From AP-15 sp963775875 (GTDB lineage: Bacteria; Pseudomonadota; Alphaproteobacteria; ATCC43930; CGMCC-115725), in contig CAVZKP010000016.1 in assembly GCA_963775875.1 (NCBI GenBank), positions 1 to 64,000 on the forward strand: 64,000 bases of DNA, in the 5' to 3' direction. Below are positions 34,736 through 44,597 of this stretch, one piece after another. Each line of letters begins with the position of its first letter. Position 1 is the first letter of the stretch. The notes below the pieces were generated by a model. It saw only the letters and a list, made by a program, of their open reading frames with translations. It was not told where the DNA came from and searched no databases. Position numbers and translations under genes: made by a program.

Positions 34736-36982
34736 TCACCGGGACCGCAACTCCTCGCCGTGACACTGCCACGACGCCGTGCTGTCCACGCGCAGCAGCT
34801 GCGGGCCGTTGTGGATATCGATACTCGTCTCGAGCGGAACGCCGCCCGACGACCGCCCGCCCCCTGACGACCGGCCGCCGCACGCGGACGGTCGATCGAT
34901 CTCGGCATTGTCGACGGCAATCGAAAAATCCAGCAGCGACTTTGCCAGCCCGCGGCTGAGCTCGACCTTCACGTGGGGGATCGCGCCGGCCGCTGTTTCG
35001 TAGACGGCGTGATTGGGGCGACTTGCCGCCGATGCCTGAAGCGTGATCGGCAGGTGGCGCGCATGACCGGCGGTCCGGGAAAGCTCACCGCTGCCGCTCA
35101 CCTCGGACAGTAATTTGGTCACGGTAAACGTCGCCTGATCGAGATGCTGGTCCAAGGACAAGCCACTCGGCTCCGACAGCCTACCCTCGATCCGGACGAC
35201 CCCGTCCGGCTTGCCGTCGCCAATGTTCCGCGCCCACCCCTTCAGTACCGTCGGCTCCGCCGATACCGGCGTCGCGGCGAGGCTTGGATCGGCGATGAAG
35301 GTGACCATGCCAATCCCGTCGCCGGCGACGCTGCCAAACCCCGCGGTCGGATCGATCGCCGAACCAGCAAAGTAACAATCGCCGGCGCCACCGCCGCCAC
35401 CGCCCGAGCCGGTGCCGAGGATCGGAATTCCGCTCCCGCCATCGCCACCCCTACCGCCTTGTGGGTTGCCGCCGCCACCACCGCCGCCGGCACCGCCGCC
35501 CGCCGTAGCGGTCGAACTACCGCCGTGATCGCCGGAGGCAAAGGCCGCCGCGCCACCCTGACCGCCATGGCCTCCTCCGTCGTTGCCCGGCACGCCGTTT
35601 CCGGCACACCAGGCACCGCCGGCGCCCCCGCCGCTGCCGACGCCATTACCGCCGCCGCCGCCGCCACCACCGGCGTCGAGCAGCATGGTCTGTGTCCCGT
35701 CAGGATCGCTGTTTTCAAAGGCCGTGCCGCCACCCCCGCCGCCGCCGTCGAACCCCTCCGAGCCGCCGCCGACCTGACCCTGGTCGCCGCCCGCGCCATA
35801 GCCACCGCCGCCATGCTGATTTCCATAGCCGCCGACGATCATCCAATAGGGCTGCTGGCTCGACACAAACGGGAAGGTTGCCTGCATCGAGCCGCCCGGC
35901 GAGCCGAGCGCGCTGTTTACCAGCGCGTCGGCGGCATTGGTCCGATTCCCGCCGCTGGCGCCCTCCAGATACACGCTCATCTGCGTCGTGCCCGCGGGCG
36001 GGTTGAACTTGTAGACGCCAGCCGTGAACCCCTCGACCTTGTTGGTCGTCAGCACCACCGAACCATTGAGCCCGGGCGCCACCCCGAAATTGGGCGCGCC
36101 GGGTCCGCCGCTCAAAAAGGCCGCATCGCTGATCGACGGAACATTGCTGGCGACCGATTGGCCACCCCCGCCCCCGCCACCGGGTGAAAACGCCGGCGGG
36201 CCGCCATAGGGGACACCGCCAACGCCGGCGCCGCCGCCGAAATATCCACCTCCGCCACCCCCGCCGCCGCCACCGCCGGGCGCCGAGTCGCCGCTATTTC
36301 CCGTGGGCGTGGAGGACGCCGTGTTGCAGGTTTCAGTGCCGGCGGCATTCCCGCCGCAACCGCCCAGGGTCACGCCTGGTCCGGGAGAAGAACTTCCGTT
36401 GACGCCTTGGCCGCCGCCATTGCCGCCGGCGCCGCCGGTATCGTTCTCTTCATTCTTAAACGCCCCATTGAGGGCGCCGTAGCCGCCACCGCCGCCGCCG
36501 CCGCCCGCGACGATCAGCACCGGAGCGGAGGTGACCGAGGCCACCGCATCACAATCGTTGCTGGTATAGGAGCCGAGCACGATCGCCGAGCCGCCGCCCC
36601 CGCCGCCGCCATTCTTGGCGCCCGAGTTTCCGGTCGTGCCGCGCGCCCCGCCGCAGCCAAACCCCCAACCGCCGTGACCCTTGCCGTCATCGCCATTGCC
36701 GTTGCCACCGACCCAGATGGTGAATTGTTGACCGGGCGTGACGGCGAGCGTGGCGATCGTGATGCCGCCGCCGCCCGGTGTGGCAATTTGATCGTTGGTC
36801 TGACCGCCGGCGGCGCCGGTGACAATCGCCGACATCTGGGTCACGCCATTGGGCACGGTAAAGTGCTGCAGCTGTGGCCCGACATAGCCAAATGTCCAGG
36901 TCTGGGGCGCCGCCGCTGCAGCGTCCGGGGCAAATTGTGCGCCGCTGACGCCGCCAATGACGATAGCCAAAACTGCACACAT
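34736..36982 (-). CDS. Secreted glycine-rich (PGRS-like) repeat protein
   Basis: A 748-residue protein with an N-terminal signal peptide (V-L-A-I-V-I-G-G-V-S-G then A-A-A-A-A-P). It is built from two similar units, each opening with an aromatic beta-rich segment (Q-T-W-T-F-G-Y-V-G-P-Q-L-Q-H-F-T-V-P and the matching F-T-A-G-V-Y-K-F-N-P-P-A-G-T-T-Q-M-S-V-Y), followed by a long Gly-rich tract of G-G-x-G-G-G type. The C-terminal ~180 residues are an ordinary folded domain. It resembles Gly-rich domain proteins and mycobacterial PE_PGRS in look only. It is probably exported; the function is unknown. No strong binding site precedes the ATG. Confidence 0.65.
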   Translation of the reverse strand: MCAVLAIVIGGVSGAQFAPDAAAAAPQTWTFGYVGPQLQHFTVPNGVTQMSAIVTGAAGGQTNDQIATPGGGGITIATLAVTPGQQFTIWVGGNGNGDDGKGHGGWGFGCGGARGTTGNSGAKNGGGGGGGSAIVLGSYTSNDCDAVASVTSAPVLIVAGGGGGGGGYGALNGAFKNEENDTGGAGGNGGGQGVNGSSSPGPGVTLGGCGGNAAGTETCNTASSTPTGNSGDSAPGGGGGGGGGGGYFGGGAGVGGVPYGGPPAFSPGGGGGGGQSVASNVPSISDAAFLSGGPGAPNFGVAPGLNGSVVLTTNKVEGFTAGVYKFNPPAGTTQMSVYLEGASGGNRTNAADALVNSALGSPGGSMQATFPFVSSQQPYWMIVGGYGNQHGGGGYGAGGDQGQVGGGSEGFDGGGGGGGTAFENSDPDGTQTMLLDAGGGGGGGGNGVGSGGGAGGAWCAGNGVPGNDGGGHGGQGGAAAFASGDHGGSSTATAGGGAGGGGGGGNPQGGRGGDGGSGIPILGTGSGGGGGGAGDCYFAGSAIDPTAGFGSVAGDGIGMVTFIADPSLAATPVSAEPTVLKGWARNIGDGKPDGVVRIEGRLSEPSGLSLDQHLDQATFTVTKLLSEVSGSGELSRTAGHARHLPITLQASAASRPNHAVYETAAGAIPHVKVELSRGLAKSLLDFSIAVDNAEIDRPSACGGRSSGGGRSSGGVPLETSIDIHNGPQLLRVDSTASWQCHGEELRSR

Positions 36983-37262
36983 TACGGCTTGCCGGAGGAC
37001 AAGGTGCTGCCGCGGCCATGGTTAGCTACCCCAGGATGCTTGCCCGAGACGGCAATAACAAAAATACGGTTCGGCGGCGAGGAGCCTGATTTTCTTACAA
37101 CGGTGTTGACCGGCACATGGCGCCGCACGCGATACGAATGCAGCAGACCGGTTCTGCGGGCTTCCCACAGCCGCTTGTCGGGCGGAGCGCCGCCGCTAGC
37201 CGGCGACGCTCCGACACCACACGCGCGAGTTTGGCTTCCGCGGAAACTCAGTTGAGACCATA

Positions 37263-38387
37263 TCAGTTCAGGCCATAAAAACCCATCGCGCCGCCGGCCA
37301 TGATCTGGTGCTTGGTCTGCGCCGACAACCCCTGCATGCGCTCTTCGATCATCTTCGGCGCGCCAGGGAAGAAGCCGTCCGGGTGCGGGTAGTCGGTCGC
37401 CCACAGGATCTTGTGCGGCCCGATGTAATCAGCCAGCACCTTGATGCTGCCCTCGACCGGCTCGAACGAGATCCAGCAATTGCGCTGAAAGATCTCGCTC
37501 GGACGCATCGTCAGCCCGGAATCGTTGAAGCCCTGATCGTCGAAATGCCGATCCATGCGGTCGAGCCAGGGCGCGATCCAGCCGCCGCCCGATTCCAAAA
37601 AGCCGACGCGCAGCTTGGGATGGCGGTCGGCGATGCCGCCCCAGATCACGCTCATCGCCGCCAGCATCATCTCCATGGTGTGGCTGATGATGTGGCGGGC
37701 GCCGCGACCCTCGAAGCGGTCGACGCCGACCGTCGGCATGCCGCTCGATGCCCCCTCATGGAAGCCGATCGCGAAATCGAGGTCCTCGGCCGCCTGCCAG
37801 AACGGCTCGTAATGCGGATCGTGGATCATCTTGTCGCTGTACGGGTTGGGCCGGATGAACCCGCCGCGGAACCCCAGTTCCTTTTTGGCGAAACGCATCT
37901 CGTCGATCGCCAGCTCGACCGATTGCAGCGGCAGCATGGCGACCCCGAACAGCCGGTCCGGGTAGGGCTTGCAGTAATCGGCGAGCCAGCGGTTGTAGGC
38001 GCGGCAGACCGCGGCGGCGAGCACCGGATCGTGGATCGCGCCCGAAAACAGGCCGAGGCTCGGATACAGGAAAGCCGCGTCGATGCCGTCGGCGTCCATG
38101 TCGGGAATGCGCGCATGCGGGTCGAACCCGCCCGGCTTGCCGTCCTTGTACTCCATCGTGTCGGCGGCGACGACGCCCTGCCGCGCGCCGACCGCGCCAA
38201 TCCGGCCGATGCCGCGATTGCCGTCGCCGACCACGGTCTCGTCCATGACGAGCCGCTCCTTGCCGTTCTCGCCCTTGACCAGCCGGGGCGCCCGGTCGCG
38301 GAATTTCGGGTCGATGTATTTGTCCCAAAGATCGAGCGGCTCGAGGATGTGACCGTCGGCGTCGATGACGTTGTAAGCGTTGCGCAT
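37263..38387 (-). CDS. Amidohydrolase family (ACMSD-like) protein
   Basis: A 374-residue TIM-barrel amidohydrolase-2 protein. Seen are V-I-D-A-D-G-H-I-L-E-P at the N-terminus (metal site), A-I-G-F-H-E-G-A, R-H-I-I-S-H-T-M-E and the terminal I-L-W-A-T-D-Y-P-H-P-D with the catalytic Asp. Enzymes of this type decarboxylate or hydrolyse aromatic and heterocyclic acids. I chose the ATG at 38387, which has GGAGGAAACGGGTC before it; the frame is open further upstream without one. It lies near LLM oxidoreductase and hydantoinase genes, so a catabolic role is likely. Confidence 0.87.
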   Translation of the reverse strand: MRNAYNVIDADGHILEPLDLWDKYIDPKFRDRAPRLVKGENGKERLVMDETVVGDGNRGIGRIGAVGARQGVVAADTMEYKDGKPGGFDPHARIPDMDADGIDAAFLYPSLGLFSGAIHDPVLAAAVCRAYNRWLADYCKPYPDRLFGVAMLPLQSVELAIDEMRFAKKELGFRGGFIRPNPYSDKMIHDPHYEPFWQAAEDLDFAIGFHEGASSGMPTVGVDRFEGRGARHIISHTMEMMLAAMSVIWGGIADRHPKLRVGFLESGGGWIAPWLDRMDRHFDDQGFNDSGLTMRPSEIFQRNCWISFEPVEGSIKVLADYIGPHKILWATDYPHPDGFFPGAPKMIEERMQGLSAQTKHQIMAGGAMGFYGLN

Positions 38388-38623
38388 GACCCGTTTCCTC
38401 CGGCTTGGTTCAACGAGGGCCGGGATGGTAGCGCTGCTATTCTGCCCGGCGCGAGACCTTATGCCGCAGGTCTCCCCTGTTCCAGGCGGTCGCGGCGCCT
38501 GGCCAAAGCATGGTCGCCGCCGGGGCCCTATAGCCCGCGCCTTGACCTGCGGCGGCGGATCGCCTAAATGGTCGCCCTCGCTGGCCCGGCATCGCGGGCG
38601 CCGGCATCTGTTGGCTCGGGCTG

Positions 38624-39085
38624 ATGAAGACGTTTTCCGCAAAACCATCCGATATCGAGAAGCAGTGGCTGCTGGTCGACGCCGAGGGGCTGGTGCTGGG
38701 CCGCCTCGCCGCGATCCTCGCCACCCGTCTGCGCGGCAAGCACAAACCGTCCTACACGCCGCATATGGATTGCGGCGACAACATTGTCGTGATCAACGCC
38801 GAAAAGGTCGAACTGACCGGCAACAAGCGCAAAGACGACATTTTTTATTGGCATACCGGATATCCGGGCGGCATCAAGGGCCGCAGCAAGGGCGCCATCC
38901 TCGACGGCAAGTATCCGGAGCGGGTCGTCGAAAAGGCGGTCGAGCGCATGGTGCCGCGCGGGCCGCTCGGGCGCCGGATCATGAAGAATTTGCGGGTTTT
39001 TGCCGGACCCGACCACCCGCACGCGGCGCAGCAGCCGACCCCGCTCGATGTCGGCGCGATGAACCGCAAGAATGTAAGGGCGTGA
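38624..39085 (+). CDS. rplM: 50S ribosomal protein L13
   Basis: A 153-residue L13 with all family marks: W-L-L-V-D-A-E-G-L-V-L-G-R-L-A, L-R-G-K-H-K-P-S-Y-T-P, D-N-I-V-V-I-N-A-E-K, W-H-T-G-Y-P-G-G and R-M-V-P-R-G-P-L-G-R. Its stop codon TGA overlaps the rpsI start by one base, giving the universal rplM-rpsI pair. Confidence 0.97.
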   Translation: MKTFSAKPSDIEKQWLLVDAEGLVLGRLAAILATRLRGKHKPSYTPHMDCGDNIVVINAEKVELTGNKRKDDIFYWHTGYPGGIKGRSKGAILDGKYPERVVEKAVERMVPRGPLGRRIMKNLRVFAGPDHPHAAQQPTPLDVGAMNRKNVRA

Positions 39086-39675
39086 TGCCGATGGCTGACG
39101 ACGACCAACCGACCAATCCGCCAGGGAATCAGCCTACCGGCCAGCCCGGCGGACAAAGGGGGACCGGCCAGACCTTTCAGGGGCTGGGCAGCCTGCGCCA
39201 GGCGATGCAGGCGGCGCGGACCGTCCCATCAGCCACCCCGGCTGCGATTGCGGCGGCGCCACTCGAGGTACAGCCGCGCATCGACGCCTTCGGCCGGGCC
39301 TATGCCACCGGCAAGCGGAAGAACGCCGTCGCCCGCGTATGGATCAAGCCCGGCAGCGGGGCGGTCAAGGTCAACGACCGCGAGAGCCCGGTGTATTTTG
39401 CCCGCCCGGTGCTGCGCATGATTATCAACCAACCGTTTGTCGCCACCAACCGGCTCGGCCAGTTCGACGTCATCTGCACGGTAAAGGGCGGCGGGCTGTC
39501 GGGCCAGGCCGGCGCCGTGCGCCACGGCATCAGCAAGGCGTTGACCTGTTACGAGCCGGGTCTGCGCCCGCTGTTGAAGAGCCAGGGGTTTCTGACCCGC
39601 GACAGCCGCGTCGTCGAGCGCAAGAAATACGGCAAGGCCAAGGCCCGCCGCAGCTTCCAGTTCTCCAAGCGCTGA
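39085..39675 (+). CDS. rpsI: 30S ribosomal protein S9 with N-terminal extension
   Basis: S9 homology starts at about residue 65 (A-Y-A-T-G-K-R-K-N-A-V-A-R-V-W) and runs to the conserved C-terminus K-A-R-R-S-F-Q-F-S-K-R. The first ~60 residues are a Pro/Gly/Gln/Asn-rich, probably disordered extension, longer than usual even for alphaproteobacteria. Start candidates are the ATG at 39085 (overlapping the rplM stop) and the ATG two codons later at 39091; AAGGG lies upstream of both. Confidence 0.95.
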   Translation: MPMADDDQPTNPPGNQPTGQPGGQRGTGQTFQGLGSLRQAMQAARTVPSATPAAIAAAPLEVQPRIDAFGRAYATGKRKNAVARVWIKPGSGAVKVNDRESPVYFARPVLRMIINQPFVATNRLGQFDVICTVKGGGLSGQAGAVRHGISKALTCYEPGLRPLLKSQGFLTRDSRVVERKKYGKAKARRSFQFSKR

Positions 39676-39922
39676 GTTCGGGTTCCCGGCAAAACCGGGG
39701 CGAGGCGGCGCGGTCTTTTTGGTCCCGGCAAACCTCGCTGCTCACCATCGCGCCAAATCGGAGCGGCCCGCTACGGCCGGGGTCGGCGTCGGTCGATTTC
39801 GGGTCCGCAGCAAGCGCCGTGCCCCGAAATAACCATTCGAGGGGATCGGGGAATTCGCTTGCGGGGACCGACCCGATCGCCGACGATCCACCAGATCAGG
39901 CATTTCCGCCGGAGGGCTCGGC

Positions 39923-41104
39923 ATGGACGATCTCTATCTGCGCAGCGGCATTTTTCTCGCGCCGTTCCACAATCATGATGAAAACCCGACCTTGTCGATC
40001 GAGCGCGACCTCGAATTGCTCGAACATCTCGACCGGCTGAACTATCACGAGGCGTGGATCGGCGAGCATCATTCGGGCGGGTTCGAGCTGATCGCCTCCC
40101 CGGAGATGTTCATCGCCGCCGCGGCGCAACGCACCCGCCACATCCGCCTCGGCACCGGCGTCGTTTCCCTGCCCTACCACAACCCGTTCATGCTGGCCGA
40201 CCGCATGGTCCAGCTCGACCACATGACGCGCGGCCGGGCGATGTTCGGGGTCGGACCCGGCGCCCTGGTCCACGACGCGCTGAAGATCGGCATCGACCCC
40301 GGCGACCAGCGGCAGATGATGAACGAGGCTCTCGAAGTCATCGTCCCGCTGCTGCGCGGCGAAACCGTGACCCGCAGGACCGACTGGTTCAACCTGACCG
40401 AGGCGCAATTGCAATTGCGCTCCTATACCCGGCCGACGATGGAACTGGCGGTCGCCGCGGCGCGCTCGCCCTCGGGTTCGCTGCTCGCCGGCAAATACGG
40501 CGTCGGCATGCTGTCGATCGGCGGCACCAGCCCGATGGCGATGGAAGCCCATACCCGTAATTGGGGCATATACGAGGAGACCGCGCGCGCGAACGGCCAT
40601 GTCCCGGACCGCAAGAACTGGCGGGTGGTCGGCCTGTTTCACATTGCCGAGACGCGCGAAGAGGCTCGCCGGAACGTCCGGTTTGGGGTGCAGGCCTTCG
40701 CCAATTATTTCCGCGATGTGGCGACCTTTCCGATCATTCCGCCCGACGTCGCCGACCCGATCGAATGGCTGATCGAGACCGGCACCGGATGCATCGGCAC
40801 CCCCGACGACGCGATCGCCTATATCGAGCGGCTGATCAATGGCTCCGGCGGGTTCGGGGTCATCGCCGAACTGGCGCAGAACTGGGCCGATTGGGACGCG
40901 ACCAAAAAGCACTACGAGCTGATGGCGCGGTTCGTCCATCCGCATTTCCAGAAGAGCCGGGAATTGCTGCGTGGCAGCTACGATTACGCCACCAGCCACC
41001 ATGTCGACTTCACCGGTCAGGCCAGCGCGGCGATCCAGAAGGAAATCGACCGGCACGCGGCGAGCCGCGCCACCGAACCGCCGCGACGCGACGCGGCGGA
41101 GTAG
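39923..41104 (+). CDS. LLM-class flavin-dependent oxidoreductase
   Basis: A 393-residue luciferase-like monooxygenase. Recognisable are F-L-A-P-F-H at the N-terminus, Y-H-E-A-W-I-G-E-H-H-S-G-G-F-E, I-R-L-G-T-G-V-V-S-L-P-Y-H-N-P-F and G-R-A-M-F-G-V-G-P-G. These two-component enzymes use reduced FMN supplied by a partner reductase; none is adjacent. The ATG has GGAGGGCTCGGC before it. It is followed by a sugar-epimerase-like gene on the same strand. Confidence 0.9.
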   Translation: MDDLYLRSGIFLAPFHNHDENPTLSIERDLELLEHLDRLNYHEAWIGEHHSGGFELIASPEMFIAAAAQRTRHIRLGTGVVSLPYHNPFMLADRMVQLDHMTRGRAMFGVGPGALVHDALKIGIDPGDQRQMMNEALEVIVPLLRGETVTRRTDWFNLTEAQLQLRSYTRPTMELAVAAARSPSGSLLAGKYGVGMLSIGGTSPMAMEAHTRNWGIYEETARANGHVPDRKNWRVVGLFHIAETREEARRNVRFGVQAFANYFRDVATFPIIPPDVADPIEWLIETGTGCIGTPDDAIAYIERLINGSGGFGVIAELAQNWADWDATKKHYELMARFVHPHFQKSRELLRGSYDYATSHHVDFTGQASAAIQKEIDRHAASRATEPPRRDAAE

Positions 41105-41208
41105 CAGCGCTCCGCTGCCGAGCCGGGGCGGATCGCGGTTCGGCATTGCCGCTGACCCGGTACGATCACGCGGTTGCCTGTTCGGCCATTTGCACCGGGA
41201 GCGGCGGC

Positions 41209-42021
41209 ATGGGGTTGCGCGATCGGATCGGGATCGATGTCGGGCGCAAGTTGAAGCTCGAAGACGCGATCGAATGGGCGGCGGCGCACGAAATACGCTG
41301 GATCGACATCGAGCTCGACACCGGCGCCAACGCGATGACCAGCTTTGACGATGCGCGCGCCGCCGGGATTCGCCGGGAATGCGATCGGCATGGCGTCCAT
41401 CTCGGCCTGCACACCGCCTCAGCGGTCAATGTCGCCGAATACGCGCCCCATGTCGGCGAGGCCGTCGACCGCTATCTCGAAGCCTATGTCGAGGCGGCGC
41501 CCAGGCTTGGCGCCGAATCGATCGTCGTCCATGCCGGCTATCATTTCACCTCGGACAAAGAAATGCGGATGAAGGCCGGGCTTGAGCGGCTAAAGCGCAT
41601 CACCGGTCATGCCGAGCGGCACGGCGCGCTGATCCTGCTCGAAAACCTGAACAAGGAGCCGGCCGAGGCGGAAATTCACTACCTCGCGCACACGGTCGAA
41701 GAATGGCGCTATTACTTCGAAGCGATCAACTCTCCGGCGTTCAAGCTGTCCTTCACCGTCAACCACGCGCATTTGGTGCCGGACGGTGTCGCGGGATTTG
41801 TTGACGCCATCGACATGGCGCGGGTCGAGGAGGTGCGGCTCGCCGATTGTTGGCGCAACGGCCACGAGGTGCATTTGCCGCCGGGCAAAGGCGATCTCGA
41901 CTTTGCCGATATGTTCCGGCGGGTCGAAGCCGGGGGCTTCACCGGCCATTACATCAACGCGTTCGGCTCGCTCGACGACATGCTGGCCGGGCGCGAGGAG
42001 CTGGTGCGGCTGGCGGGCTAG
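41209..42021 (+). CDS. TIM-barrel sugar phosphate isomerase/epimerase-like protein
   Basis: A 270-residue AP-endonuclease-2/xylose-isomerase-like TIM barrel. The metal-site residues are plausible: H-L-G-L-H-T-A-S, I-V-V-H-A-G-Y-H, I-L-L-E-N-L (Glu), F-T-V-N-H-A-H-L-V, R-L-A-D-C (Asp) and H-E-V-H-L-P-P-G-K-G-D-L-D-F (family motif). I chose the ATG at 41209, with GGGAG upstream. The substrate cannot be told from sequence. It probably shares a transcript with the LLM gene upstream. Confidence 0.85.
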   Translation: MGLRDRIGIDVGRKLKLEDAIEWAAAHEIRWIDIELDTGANAMTSFDDARAAGIRRECDRHGVHLGLHTASAVNVAEYAPHVGEAVDRYLEAYVEAAPRLGAESIVVHAGYHFTSDKEMRMKAGLERLKRITGHAERHGALILLENLNKEPAEAEIHYLAHTVEEWRYYFEAINSPAFKLSFTVNHAHLVPDGVAGFVDAIDMARVEEVRLADCWRNGHEVHLPPGKGDLDFADMFRRVEAGGFTGHYINAFGSLDDMLAGREELVRLAG

Positions 42022-42051
42022 CCATTACCGACGCCGTCGCCGCGAAGCCAC

Positions 42052-42426
42052 TCACTTGTTGCAGTCGCTGACCCGTATCACGCAGTCGCCGGCTTTCCCC
42101 TTCTGACAATTCGCCAGCGCCGCCAGCCGCGCCTCGTCCTTGGTCTTGCGCGCTGCCCCGCCGGCGAATTTGCCATCGGCGGTCGTCGCCAGCGCGGCGC
42201 ATCGGCCGGCGCTGGTGCGGATGACGACCTTACAACCGCTGGCGCCGCATTGGCTCAGCGCCAGTTCGGCGGCCTTTTGCGCTGTCGCCTGGTTCCAGCT
42301 CCAGCCGCGGTTGCCGGACTCCTTGTCCCAGGCGATCGCGCCATAGGCGGCGAGCGCGGGGGTCGCCGACAGCAGGATCGAGGCCAGGGCCGCCATCACG
42401 GCGGTGGTGGGTTGGCTACGGCGCAT
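42052..42426 (-). CDS. Secreted DUF4189 protein
   Basis: A 124-residue protein with a signal peptide (M-A-A-L-A-S-I-L-L-S-A-T-P-A-L-A) and a DUF4189 domain: Y-G-A-I-A-W-D, A-L-S-Q-C-G-A-S-G-C-K-V-V and C-A-A-L-A-T-T. Four or five cysteines suggest disulfides in the periplasm. The ATG at 42426 has AAGGAG nine bases before it. The function of DUF4189 is not known. Confidence 0.8.
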   Translation of the reverse strand: MRRSQPTTAVMAALASILLSATPALAAYGAIAWDKESGNRGWSWNQATAQKAAELALSQCGASGCKVVIRTSAGRCAALATTADGKFAGGAARKTKDEARLAALANCQKGKAGDCVIRVSDCNK

Positions 42427-42450
42427 CGCGCGGTGCTCCTTCAATGATCG

Positions 42451-44557
42451 TTATCCGCCATCCCCGACGCCGACCGCGATTGCGATGTTGCCGAAGCGGT
42501 CGAGGCTGGCGGCGGCGGCGGGCGGCACGATACAGGTCGAATCATATTCCTCGATGATGCACGGCCCGGACCGCGGCGTCGCCAGATCGGCGCGGTTGAT
42601 TACCACGGTCTCGCGCCAGCCGAGCGCAGGACCGTAATAGGCCTGGCGCAGCGGGTTGGCGATGGCAATCCCCTCGGGCAGCGCGGCCGCGGCGGCGAGG
42701 GTGGCGCGTGGGGTTTCGGGGATGCCGCGCCCGACCACCTTGAGCGTCACCAGCTCGACCGGCTCGTCGGCGCCGGCGCGGTGGCCATAGGTCTTCTCGT
42801 GCTCGACGCCATAGGCTTCTTCGAGTGCCGCGAGTGCCGCCCGATCAATCGGACCCGCCGGGATCGGCACCTCCAATTCGAAGGACTGGCCCTGATAGTG
42901 CAGCATGGCGGCGCGGCTCAGCTCGATGCGATCGCCGGCAAACCCGTCCTCGTTCAAACGGGTGCGGGCCTGGCCTTCGAGGCCGCCGAGGCTCGCGCCG
43001 ATTTCCGCCGGATCGAGCGCCGCCAGCAACGCCTTGCGGGTCTTGGTGAAATGATATTCGACTTCCGAATAGAGCAGCCCGTAGGAGGAAAAGACGCCGG
43101 CCGATGGCGGCACCAGAACCCGGCGCATCAGCAGCGCCTCGGCCATCGCCACGGCGAAGAGCGGCCCGTTGCCGCCAAAGGCGACCAGCGCGTATTCGCG
43201 CGGGTCGCGCCCGCGCTCGCTCGATACCGCCTTGATCGCGCGGATCATGTTCGAGGCGGCGATCAGATAGGCGCCCCGGGCGGCCTCTTCGACGCTGATC
43301 GCGAGCGGCCGGGCGATCCGTTCGGCAATGACCGAACGCGCCTTGTCAGCATTCAGCTTGACCGCGCCGCCGACCAGATGATCGGGATTGAGATAGCCGA
43401 GAACGACATTGGCGTCGGTCAGGGTCGGCTCGGTGCCGCCAATGCCGTAGCATACCGGGCCGGGAAACGCCCCGGCGCTGTGCGGCCCGACCTGCAACGC
43501 GCCGCCGGCATCGACCGAGATGATCGATCCGCCGCCGGCGCCGATTTCGGCCAGATCGATGGCCGGCACCTTCAACGCATAGCCCGCCCCCGACAGCAGG
43601 CGCGAGCCGATCATGACCCCGCCGCCGACCGAATATTCGAGCGCCCGGCTGACCATGCCATCCTCGATGATCGAGGCCTTGGCCGTGGTTCCGCCCATGT
43701 CGAACGAGATCGCTTTGCCGATGCCGATCTGCCGGGCCAATGCCTGCACCCCGACGACCCCTGCGGCGGGTCCGCTTTCGATGATGTTCATCGGGGTTAG
43801 CGCCGCCGCCTTGGCGGTGGTCAGCCCGCCATTCGATTGCATCAGCAGCAGCGGGGCGCCGATCCCGATCTGCCCTGAGTTCGGCGATCAGGCGCGACAG
43901 GTATTTCTCGACGATCGGCCGGACATAGGCGTTGATCACCGTGGTCGAAGTCCGCTCGTATTCCTTGATTTCGGGCAGCACCTCGGCGCTGATGCACAAG
44001 GTCACGGATGGGGCGATCCGCTCGGCCGCCCGCTTGATCAGCTCCTCATGCACCGGGTTCGCGTAGGAATGGATCAGGCAGACGGCGATCGCCTCGACCC
44101 CCTCGCCGACCAGTTTTTCGATCGCCCGCGCGGCATCGGCCTCGCTGAGCGGCCGCTCGATCTCGCCCCGGACATTGATGCGCTCGTCGACCTCGACCCG
44201 CAGCCGGCGCTCGACCAATGGCGGCGGCTTGGTCCATGACAGATCGTAGAGCCGCGGCATCCGCAAGGTGCGGATCTCGAGCACGTCGCGAAAACCGCGG
44301 GTGGTGATCAGCCCGGTACGCGCGCCCTTCAATTCGAGGATCGCGTTCGAGGCGACCGTGGTGCCGTGCAGCAATTCGATAATCTCGGCGTCGAGCCCGC
44401 GCTCGCGGATCAGCGCCTCGATGCCGGCGACGATCGCCGCCGCATAATTGTCGACGGTCGAGGACACCTTTTTGGTCAGCCTCTGGCCGTCCTCGCCGAG
44501 AAAGACGATGTCGGTGAAGGTGCCGCCGATATCGACCCCGACCCGGTATCTGGTCAT
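42451..44557 (-). pseudogene. hyuA: Hydantoinase/oxoprolinase A subunit, frameshifted
   Basis: Begins M-T-R-Y-R-V-G-V-D-I-G-G-T-F-T-D-I, the ATP-binding start of HyuA, and continues with L-L-H-G-T-T-V-A-S-N-A and I-N-A-Y-V-R-P. At about 43870-43885, after L-I-A-E-L-R, the frame shifts: the rest (G-A-P-L-L-L-M-Q-S-N-G-G through M-G-G-T-T-A-K, A-F-G-G-N-G-P and the C-terminal domain) is in another frame ending at 42451. Together they make a normal ~702-residue protein. One base has been gained or lost in a C-A-G-G-G-C-A run, either a real mutation or a sequencing error. hyuB follows 40 bases upstream on the same strand. Confidence 0.85.
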
Positions 44558-44597
44558 CGCGCGAAGACTGGCCGCTGGCGCCCGGAGCCAGCCATTC

